From contig OY969923.1 in the NCBI GenBank assembly GCA_963704615.1, positions 930,001-994,000 on the forward strand: a stretch of DNA of 64,000 bases, in the 5' to 3' direction. A program made the position numbers and the translations under genes. Below the pieces are notes generated by a model, which was not told where the DNA came from, searched no databases, and worked only from the letters and a program-made list of their open reading frames with translations. This document shows, one piece after another, positions 57,899 through 64,000 of the stretch (the stretch's first letter is position 1; each line of letters opens with the position of its first letter). The DNA is from Bog-756 sp963704615. GTDB lineage: Bacteria > Actinomycetota > Acidimicrobiia > Acidimicrobiales > RAAP-2.

Positions 57899-60607
57899 TC
57901 ACTCGGCCATCTGGCGCAGCATGTAGGGCAGAATCCCGCCGTTGCGGTAGTACTCGGCCTCCATCGGGGTGTCGATCCGGAGTCGGACCTCGAACTCCAC
58001 CAGCCGGTCGCCGTCCTCGGCCCGCACCGCCACCGTCTTCGGGGCCACGCCCCGGTTGAGGCCGTCGAGTCCGGTGATGGTGATGACCTCATGGCCGGTC
58101 AGCCCCAGCGAGGCGGCGTCCTGGCCGTCCGCGTACTGGAGGGGAAGGACGCCCATGCCGATGAGATTGGACCGGTGGATGCGTTCGTAGCTCTCGGCGA
58201 TGGTGGCCCGCACCCCGAGAAGTGCCGTGCCCTTGGCCGCCCAGTCACGGGACGAGCCCGATCCGTACTCCTTGCCCGCCAGCACCACCAGGGGAACCCC
58301 CTCGGCCGCGTAGCGCTGAGCGGCTTCATAGATGGTGGTCTGTTCGCCGTCGGGGAGGTGGAGGGTGAATCCTCCCTCGGTGCCCGGAGCCAGCTGGTTG
58401 CGCAACCTCACGTTGGCAAATGTGCCCCGGACCATCACCTCGTGGTTGCCCCGGCGGGCGCCGTAGGAGTTGAAGTCGTTGCGGGCGACCCCGTGTTCGG
58501 CCAGGTAGATGCCGGCCGGAGTGGACGGGCTGATGTTGCCGGCCGGCGAGATGTGGTCGGTGGTGACGCTGTCGCCCAGCTTGGCCAGGACCCGGGCCCC
58601 GACCACCTCGGTCACCGGGGCCGGCGTCATGGTCAGCCCCTCCAGAAAGGGGGGACGGAGAACGTAGGTGGAATCGGGGTCCCACACGAAGGTGTCGCCG
58701 CTGGCTGTCGCCACCGCCTGCCAGCGCTCGTCCCCGTCGAAGACTGCGCCGTACCGCTCGCGGAACATGTCGGAGGTGAGGGAGGTCCGGATGGCCTCGG
58801 TGACCTCCTCGGCCGTGGGCCACAGGTCGGCCAGGGTGACCGGCTCCCCGTTCGAACCCACGCCGAGGGGGTCGGTGGTGAGATCGATGTCCATGGTGCC
58901 GGCCAGGGCGTAGGCGACCACCAGTGGAGGCGAAGCCAGGTAGTTCATCCGCACTTCGGGGTGGATGCGGCCCTCGAAGTTGCGGTTGCCGGACAGGACG
59001 GCGGCCACCGACAGATCCCCGGCGTGCACCGCCTCGGACACCCCGACCAGCAGGGGTCCTGAGTTGCCGATGCAGGTGGTGCAGCCGAAGCCGACCAGGT
59101 CGAAGCCGATCTGGGCCAAAGGTCCGGTCAGCCCGGCGCGGTCGAGGTAGTCCATGACCACACGCGACCCCGGAGCCAGGCTCGTCTTCACCCACGGCTT
59201 CGGCGCCAGACCGCGTTCGACCGCCCGCTTGGCCAGCAGCCCGGCGGCCACCATCACCTGTGGGTTGGAGGTGTTGGTGCAGCTGGTGATGGCGGCCACC
59301 ACCACGGCACCGTCCCCGAGCTCCTCGGTGGCACCGTCGGCCAGCGTGGCCGGTGCCGACCGCTGCTCCCGCCCGAGGGCGGCCCGGTACGAGGTGCCGG
59401 CGCCGGCCAGGGGGACCAGGTCCTGGGGACGAGCCGGCCCGGCGATGCTGGGTGTCACCGTGGACAGGTCGAGCTCGATGGTCTCCGAAAACACCGGCTC
59501 GATCCCTCCGGCTCGGTGGAACATGCCCTGCTCCCGTGCGTAGGCCTCGACCAGGTCCACGTAGTGGTCGTCACGCCCGGTGAACCGCAGGTAGTCGAGG
59601 GTCACCTCGTCGATGGGGAAGATGGCACAGGTGGCCCCGTACTCGGGTGACATGTTGCCGATGGTGGCCCGGTTGGCCAGGGCGACGGCGGCCAGGCCGG
59701 GCCCGAAGAACTCGACGAACTTGCCCACCACGCCGTGCTGGCGGAGGAGGTGGGTGATGGTCAGCACCAGGTCGGTGGCGGTGGTGCCCGGCGCCTGCTC
59801 GCCCGTGAGCCGGAACCCCACCACCGGGGGCAGCAGCATGGACAGCGGTTGCCCGAGCATGGCCGCCTCGGCCTCGATGCCGCCCACCCCCCAACCGAGA
59901 ACGCCGAGGCCGTTGACCATGGTGGTGTGAGAGTCGGTGCCGACCAGGGTGTCGCAGTAGGCCCGGCCGTCCTCGGTGGCGAAGACCACCCGTGACAGGT
60001 ACTCGAGGTTGACCTGATGGCAGATGCCGGTCCCCGGGGGCACGACCCGGAACCCGTCGAAGGCCTGTTGCGCCCATCGCAGCAGTTGGTAGCGCTCGAT
60101 GTTGCGCCGGTACTCGATGTCCACGTTCTCGTCGTAGGCCTCGGGCCGGCCGGAGACCTCGGCGATGACCGAGTGGTCGATGACCAGCTCGACCGGTACC
60201 AGGGGATTGACCTTGGCCGGGTCGCCGCCCAGGCTGCTGAGCGCGTCCCGCATGGCGGCGAGGTCGACCACGCCGGGCACGCCGGTGAAGTCCTGCATCA
60301 GGACCCTCTCCGGGGTGAGGGCGATCTCGGAGGCGTCCTCACCGCCGAAGCCATGTCGCTCGGGATGGACGCCCCAGGCAGCCACCGCCTCGATGTCGGC
60401 GGCCCGGACCACCACGCCGTCCTCGTGGCGGAGGAGGTTCTCGAGCACCACCTTGATGGAGTAGGGCAGCCGGGCGATGTCGAAGCGATCGGCCAGCGCG
60501 TCGATCCTGGTGATCTCGTAGGTGGTGGGGCCGACCGTCAGGCTGCCCCGGGCGCCGAAGGTGTCGAGGGAGCTCGGGGTGGTGGGTGAGTGTGCCATGG
60601 TCCCCAT
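57899..60607 (-). CDS. acnA: Aconitate hydratase
   Basis: Interconverts citrate and isocitrate in the TCA cycle and may double as an iron-responsive RNA-binding protein. 902 residues, as in AcnA/IRP1. The [4Fe-4S] ligands are in AITSCTNTSNPQ (about 440) and GFGCTTCIGNSGPL (two Cys, about 505). Substrate segments MQDFTGVPGVVDLAAMRDA, SHTTMVNGLGVLGWGVGG and KEYGSGSSRDWAAKG are exact. Start ATG 60607 is chosen over ATG 60598 because GGAGGG lies 7 nt before it. The ABC exporter gene is 50 bp upstream on the same strand. Confidence 0.95.
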   Translation of the reverse strand: MGTMAHSPTTPSSLDTFGARGSLTVGPTTYEITRIDALADRFDIARLPYSIKVVLENLLRHEDGVVVRAADIEAVAAWGVHPERHGFGGEDASEIALTPERVLMQDFTGVPGVVDLAAMRDALSSLGGDPAKVNPLVPVELVIDHSVIAEVSGRPEAYDENVDIEYRRNIERYQLLRWAQQAFDGFRVVPPGTGICHQVNLEYLSRVVFATEDGRAYCDTLVGTDSHTTMVNGLGVLGWGVGGIEAEAAMLGQPLSMLLPPVVGFRLTGEQAPGTTATDLVLTITHLLRQHGVVGKFVEFFGPGLAAVALANRATIGNMSPEYGATCAIFPIDEVTLDYLRFTGRDDHYVDLVEAYAREQGMFHRAGGIEPVFSETIELDLSTVTPSIAGPARPQDLVPLAGAGTSYRAALGREQRSAPATLADGATEELGDGAVVVAAITSCTNTSNPQVMVAAGLLAKRAVERGLAPKPWVKTSLAPGSRVVMDYLDRAGLTGPLAQIGFDLVGFGCTTCIGNSGPLLVGVSEAVHAGDLSVAAVLSGNRNFEGRIHPEVRMNYLASPPLVVAYALAGTMDIDLTTDPLGVGSNGEPVTLADLWPTAEEVTEAIRTSLTSDMFRERYGAVFDGDERWQAVATASGDTFVWDPDSTYVLRPPFLEGLTMTPAPVTEVVGARVLAKLGDSVTTDHISPAGNISPSTPAGIYLAEHGVARNDFNSYGARRGNHEVMVRGTFANVRLRNQLAPGTEGGFTLHLPDGEQTTIYEAAQRYAAEGVPLVVLAGKEYGSGSSRDWAAKGTALLGVRATIAESYERIHRSNLIGMGVLPLQYADGQDAASLGLTGHEVITITGLDGLNRGVAPKTVAVRAEDGDRLVEFEVRLRIDTPMEAEYYRNGGILPYMLRQMAE

Positions 60608-60657
60608 TCTGCTTCCCTCCACCGTCCCGGGCGAGCCCGGGACTACCGGGGATGGGG

Positions 60658-61482
60658 TCAGATCCTGGTGCGGTACTTCCTGACGGCCAACGGGACGAGC
60701 ACCACGAGGAGGGCGATGGCCCACAGCACCGACTGGATGACCCATTTGGCGGTGGGTCCCCCCAGCATCAGGGCCCGGCAGGCGGTGATGGTGACGCTCA
60801 CCGGCTGGTAGGTGGCGAAGCCCCGGAGCCAGCTGGGCATGGACGACACCGGCACGAAGGCGGAGGAGGCGAACACCAGGGGGAAGAGAAGCGGGAAGGA
60901 CATGACCTGAGCGGTCTCGCTGTTGGAGGCCGACAGCCCGATGACCGCGAACCCCCACGAGAGCGCATAGGCGAAGAGCAGAATCAGGAGGATCCCGGCC
61001 AGGTAGGGAATGACGCCGGTGGTGGGGCGGAACCCGACCAGAAATCCGACCGCGGTGATGATGATCACCACCAGGATGTTTCGCGCGAAGTCGGCGCTCG
61101 TCCGGCCGGCGAGCACTGCCGAACGGGCCATGGGCAGCGCCCGGAAGCGCTCGATGAGGCCCTTCTGCAGGTCCTCGGCCAACCCGATGCTGGTCTGCAC
61201 CGCCCCGAAGGCGACGGTCTGGACGAAGACCCCGGGCATCAGGTAGTTGACGTAGTCGACTCCGGGAGTGTTGATGGCCCCGCCGAACACGTAGCGGAAC
61301 AGGAGCACGAACATGATGGGCTGGACGGTCGAGAAAAACAGGGCCTCGGGTATGCGGGTGACGGCAAGCAGGTTGCGCTTGGTGATCGTCCAGGTGTCCG
61401 ACACTGCCCAACGGGCCCGGCTCACGATGCTGTCGGTATGAGGGGCGCCCGACACGGTCGGTGCGACGATGGCCGTGGTCAT
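60658..61482 (-). CDS. ABC-2 type exporter permease (DrrB-like)
   Basis: 274 residues with six helices. The ABC-2 signature LIERFRALPMARSAVLAGRTSADF (about 115) and the C-terminal FVPVSSMPSWLRGFATYQPVSVT are typical for daunorubicin-resistance-type permeases. It pairs with the ATPase immediately upstream (ATGA overlap). Substrate unknown: such pairs export drugs, lipids or antibiotics. Confidence 0.87.
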   Translation of the reverse strand: MTTAIVAPTVSGAPHTDSIVSRARWAVSDTWTITKRNLLAVTRIPEALFFSTVQPIMFVLLFRYVFGGAINTPGVDYVNYLMPGVFVQTVAFGAVQTSIGLAEDLQKGLIERFRALPMARSAVLAGRTSADFARNILVVIIITAVGFLVGFRPTTGVIPYLAGILLILLFAYALSWGFAVIGLSASNSETAQVMSFPLLFPLVFASSAFVPVSSMPSWLRGFATYQPVSVTITACRALMLGGPTAKWVIQSVLWAIALLVVLVPLAVRKYRTRI

Positions 61483-62528
61483 GCCAGCTCCCCGGTTGCG
61501 ATGGGCATTGCTTCCGACAGGCCACGACGGCGACCTCGCCGGCGCGGTGATCCTTCTTCTTCGTCGTCAGAGGTTTCGGAATCGGATTCGGCCCGCCGGC
61601 CGGTCAAGGCCAGGAACACGTCGTCCAGGCTCGGTTCTCGCAAGGTGAACGTCGCCGGGACGATCCCTTCCCGATCGAGGATGCGCAGGCCGGCCATGGC
61701 CGACTCCGGGCCGTTGTCCACGGTCACCTCGACCACGGTGCCGTTCACCAATGGTTGGTGTGAACCGAGCGTGGCCAGAAGGGAGGCGGTGGTGGCCGCA
61801 TCCTCGATGACGGCCAGTCCGACCTCCAGCACGGTGGCGCCCAGGTCGGCTTTGAGGGCGGTCGGTGTGCCTTCGGCGATGACCCGCCCGTGGTCCAGCA
61901 CCGACAGCGTGCTGGCCAACCGGTCGGCCTCCTCGAGGTACTGGGTGGTGAGCAGGACGGTGGTGCCTCCACCGACCAGGCTTTCGATGACCTCCCAGAG
62001 GTCGTTGCGGCTCTGAGGGTCGAGACCGGTGGTGGGCTCGTCGAGGAACAGGACGGTGGGCCGGGCCACCAGGGCGGCGGCCAGGTCGAGCCGCCGCCGC
62101 ATGCCGCCCGAGTAGGTCTTCAGCGTGCGGTCGGCCGCGTCGGCCAGGTCGAATTGCACGAGCAGCTCCCGGGCCCGAACCCCCACGGTGGCTCGCCGGA
62201 GATGGTTGAGGTTGCCCACCATCTCGAGGTTCTCGCGGCCGGTCAGGTTCTCATCGACCGCGGCGTACTGTCCGGCCAGGCCGATCAGGGTCCTCACCAG
62301 GTTCGGCTTGTCGGTCACGTCGTGACCGAGCACGCGGGCCACGCCACTGTCCGGCTGGAGGATGGTGGTCAGGATCCGCACCGCGGTGGTCTTCCCCGAG
62401 CCGTTGGGGCCGAGCAGCCCAAACACCGTGCCCGGCTCGACGTTGAAGCTCACCCCGTCGAGCGCCTGCACGGTGTGCTTGCCCTGGAACGACTTCTTGA
62501 GGAGTTCGACTTCGATGGCGTACGGCAT
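61479..62528 (-). CDS. ABC exporter ATP-binding protein (DrrA-like)
   Basis: 349 residues. Walker A GLLGPNGSGKTT (about 37), signature YSGGMRRRLDLAAAL and Walker B VLFLDEPTTGLD, then a DrrA-type C-terminal domain (about 240-330) ending in a Glu/Asp- and Arg-rich tail (SDDEEEGSPRRRGRR). The ATG at MPYAIEVELLKK is used; an in-frame upstream start would add 18 unconserved residues. The leader carries the 16-bp repeat array and a TAAGAT -10 box. Confidence 0.9.
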   Translation of the reverse strand: MPYAIEVELLKKSFQGKHTVQALDGVSFNVEPGTVFGLLGPNGSGKTTAVRILTTILQPDSGVARVLGHDVTDKPNLVRTLIGLAGQYAAVDENLTGRENLEMVGNLNHLRRATVGVRARELLVQFDLADAADRTLKTYSGGMRRRLDLAAALVARPTVLFLDEPTTGLDPQSRNDLWEVIESLVGGGTTVLLTTQYLEEADRLASTLSVLDHGRVIAEGTPTALKADLGATVLEVGLAVIEDAATTASLLATLGSHQPLVNGTVVEVTVDNGPESAMAGLRILDREGIVPATFTLREPSLDDVFLALTGRRAESDSETSDDEEEGSPRRRGRRRGLSEAMPIATGELA

Positions 62529-62600
62529 GGCGCGGCGGTCCTGTCTGGTCGGTGGACGTCGATGGAGGCGGCATTCGCACATCGCTCACACCGGCATCCG

Positions 62601-62669
62601 CGTGCGGGAACACCGCATTGTGGAACACCGCGTAGCGGGAACACCGCGTTACGGGAACGCCGCGTGCGG
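62601..62669. repeat. Four 15-16 bp repeats with core GGGAACACCGC in the exporter leader
   Basis: Cores at 62606-62616, 62621-62631 (TGGAACACCGC), 62637-62647 and 62653-62663 (GGGAACGCCGC). Each is close to the palindrome GCGGGAACACCGC. If the -10 box at 62705-62710 is used, the array is transcribed, lying 73-141 nt upstream of the ATPase start. Candidate operator array or RNA element. Confidence 0.7.
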
Positions 62670-62704
62670 GATCCGGTGAGGCGACCGAGGTGTGGCGTCG
62701 TCGC

Positions 62705-62710
62705 ATCTTA
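62705..62710 (-). promoter_or_regulatory. Candidate promoter of the ABC exporter operon
   Basis: TAAGAT on the minus strand, about 180 nt before the ATPase start, with no clear -35. It predicts a leader that includes the whole repeat array. Confidence 0.4.
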
Positions 62711-62797
62711 TGGGAAGGACCGACGATGCCATGACCGGGCCGGCTTCCGATGTCATGGCCGGGCAACCGACCGGTCGCACACCCGGGCGGGCCCCGA

Positions 62798-62803
62798 TAG
62801 CCT
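62798..62803 (+). promoter_or_regulatory. Leaderless promoter of the PrxQ gene
   Basis: TAGCCT ends 6 nt before ATG 62810; no Shine-Dalgarno is present. Confidence 0.55.
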
Positions 62804-62809
62804 CGGGCC

Positions 62810-63271
62810 ATGCAAAAAGGCGACCTGGCACCCGATTTCGAACTACCGGACGAAGACGGGAAGCCTCGGCGATTGAGTGAGTTGGCCGCTTCCGGACCGG
62901 TGGTCCTGTTCTTCTATCCGGCGGCGATGACGCCGGGTTGCACCGTCGAGAGCTGCCATTTCCGTGACATGAAGGCGGAGTTCGATGCGATCGGTGCCCA
63001 GCGGGTGGGGATCAGCGCCGACCAGGTGGAAAAGCAGAAGCGTTTCTCCGACAAGCACTCCTTCGATTACCCGCTTCTGTCCGATCCCGACGGCGCGGTG
63101 GCCACCCAGTTCGGGGTGCGGCGCCGATTCACCAAGCTCTCGCCGACCAAGCGGGCCACTTTCGTGATCGGGCCGGACCTCCGGGTGATCGATGTGATCC
63201 AAAGCGAGGTACGGATGAACGTGCACGCCGATCGCGCCCTCGAGGTCCTCAAGGCCGCGGCGTCGGCCTGA
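62810..63271 (+). CDS. Peroxiredoxin, Bcp/PrxQ family
   Basis: 153 residues. LFFYPAAMTPGCTVESCHFRD holds the peroxidatic and resolving cysteines five residues apart, as in atypical 2-Cys PrxQ. MQKGDLAPDFELPDEDG is the family N-terminus. It differs from the Bcp at 51.5 kb in the active-site approach (PAAMTPGC rather than RDDTPGC), so the two are paralogues. Expressed leaderless, divergent from the ABC exporter. Confidence 0.92.
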   Translation: MQKGDLAPDFELPDEDGKPRRLSELAASGPVVLFFYPAAMTPGCTVESCHFRDMKAEFDAIGAQRVGISADQVEKQKRFSDKHSFDYPLLSDPDGAVATQFGVRRRFTKLSPTKRATFVIGPDLRVIDVIQSEVRMNVHADRALEVLKAAASA

Positions 63272-63380
63272 TCGACCCGTCGTTCGGGGTTGGACCCGGG
63301 ACGGCGCCCACCGTCCCTGCCCGCGCCACCCGGCGATGGGAAGCTGTTCCCATGGATGTCTGGCCTCTGATCCCGTCACG

Positions 63381-63866
63381 ATGAGCCCGGTTCCGGGCTC
63401 GGCCCGCATGGAGCAGTTGGCCCAGGCGGTGGCCGAGCGCGTGGTGAGCATCGTCTTGGAGGCCATCGACATGAATGCCCTGCTCGACAGCATCGATATC
63501 GATGCCGTGCTCGATCGGGTGGACGTGGAGAAGATCATCGAGCGGGTGGACGTCGAGAAGATCGTCGAGCGGGTGGACGTCGAGAAGATCGTCGAGCGGG
63601 TGGACGTGGAGAAGATCGTCGAGCGGGTGGATATCGACGCGCTGATGGAGAAGACCGAGCTGGGCAGCATCATCGCCCGGTCGACCACCGGGGTGGCCTC
63701 GGAGATCCTCGACGTCATTCGGGCCCAGAGTGTCGGACTCGACGATTTCTTCGCCCGCTGGACCAACCGTCTTCTGCGTCGATCGGGGGCTGCCTTGCCC
63801 CTCGGTCCCCCCAGGCTGGTGGTCTCCTCCGGTGGTCCTCCCCAGTTGCCCAGTGGTGCGCCCTGA
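63381..63866 (+). CDS. Nonapeptide-repeat protein linked to an RDD membrane protein
   Basis: About 161 residues, soluble. The centre contains five copies of a nine-residue unit, RVDVEKIVE and variants (RVDVEKIIE, RVDIDALME), in a helical, heptad-like strip preceded by AIDMNALLDSIDIDAVLD. The C-terminal part (TELGSIIARSTTGVASEILDVIRAQSVGLDDFFARW) resembles a segment found fused to RDD domains in actinobacteria. Start is uncertain: ATG 63336, 63381 or 63408. It overlaps the RDD gene by TGATG, so the pair is coupled. Function unknown. Confidence 0.65.
   Translation: MSPVPGSARMEQLAQAVAERVVSIVLEAIDMNALLDSIDIDAVLDRVDVEKIIERVDVEKIVERVDVEKIVERVDVEKIVERVDIDALMEKTELGSIIARSTTGVASEILDVIRAQSVGLDDFFARWTNRLLRRSGAALPLGPPRLVVSSGGPPQLPSGAP
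63516..63650 (+). repeat. 27-bp coding tandem repeat, five units
   Basis: CGGGTGGACGTSGAGAAGATC-type units of exactly 27 bp start at 63516, 63543, 63570, 63597 and 63624; units 2 and 3 are identical and the last is diverged. Each encodes nine residues. The near identity points to recent duplication or conversion. Confidence 0.85.
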
Positions 63867-64000
63867 TGGCCTCGTTGGTGTCGACCGAGCCAATCGAGGG
63901 TCGCCAGGGCCACTACGCCGGCGCAGTCAGCCGATTGGTTGCTTTCGCCGCCGACGTCGGTGCCTCATGGGGGCTGTTCACCCTGGGAGCTGCGGCCCTG
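63866..64000 (+). CDS. RDD-family membrane protein, C-terminus beyond window
   Basis: 45 codons are visible from an ATG that overlaps the previous stop by 1 bp. The segment GHYAGAVSRLVAFAADVGASWGLFTLGAA carries the R-x-x-A-x-x-x-D pattern of the first RDD helix. The product is presumably a small polytopic membrane protein working with the repeat protein upstream. Cut by the window edge. Confidence 0.7.
   Translation, partial: MASLVSTEPIEGRQGHYAGAVSRLVAFAADVGASWGLFTLGAAAL

Noticed and set aside
62601..62669. CRISPR array
   Set aside because: Repeats of 15-16 bp are contiguous with no unique spacers and no cas genes are in the window.

Overview
The window is one continuous stretch of very G+C-rich, densely packed bacterial chromosome with no rRNA, tRNA, CRISPR array, prophage or insertion sequence that I can see. 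The gene content is actinobacterial: WhiB beside a PdtaS-type kinase, DUF3052, DUF3090, DUF3107 and SCO1664-family proteins, a mycothiol-dependent maleylpyruvate isomerase-like protein and a tandem ArsA/Get3 pair. A complete System I (Ccm) cytochrome c maturation operon is atypical for the well-studied actinobacteria. Together with the rest it makes me suspect a deep-branching class such as Acidimicrobiia, but that is an inference.

Layout. 1-5.8 kb: divergent valS (partial) and cysS, a cold-shock protein, an acyl-CoA dehydrogenase with a palindromic operator, a low-molecular-weight phosphatase and a DUF4395 membrane protein. 5.9-10.3 kb: a ferritin-like diiron protein, an ECF sigma/anti-sigma pair behind a duplicated 54-bp upstream element, a TetR regulator and a glycosyltransferase. 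10.3-20.3 kb: enoyl-CoA hydratase, GDP-mannose dehydratase and the ccdA-ccmABCDEFG-ccmHI cluster. 20.3-26.2 kb: accessory enzymes and small families, including two adjacent divergent genes that each need a one-base correction. 26.2-30.4 kb: quinone oxidoreductase, then an Fe-S module (cysteine desulfurase, SufR-like regulator, divergent Mrp ATPase). 30.4-39.8 kb: cfa, yccF, dgt, DUF3107, two ArsA-like ATPases, an O-methyltransferase, a PHP phosphatase, PdtaS and WhiB1. 40-50.6 kb: glycerophosphodiesterase, etfBA, a membrane acyltransferase, the conserved phosphatase-DUF3090-SCO1664 operon, an MMPL transporter and an FrhB-like protein. 50.6-64 kb: Fpg, Bcp, thiC, a DEAD-box helicase, a PIG-L deacetylase/glutamine amidotransferase/hemolysin III operon, aconitase, a DrrAB-like ABC exporter with a repeat array in its leader, a PrxQ peroxiredoxin, and a nonapeptide-repeat protein upstream of a truncated RDD protein.

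Expression logic read from the sequence: many genes start exactly 6-7 nt after a TANNNT box with no Shine-Dalgarno, which predicts leaderless transcripts. At four divergent intergenic regions the box is a 7-bp palindrome, TANNNTA, giving a TANNNT -10 on both strands. Regulatory sites with a visible shape include a perfect TGTGA-N6-TCACA CRP-type site upstream of whiB1, a GTTACT-N4-AGTAAC operator over the acyl-CoA dehydrogenase promoter, and tandem repeats upstream of the ECF sigma factor and the ABC exporter. I found no convincing new defence or mobile system. The most unusual items are the Ccm operon, the palindromic bidirectional promoters and the repeat-built control regions.
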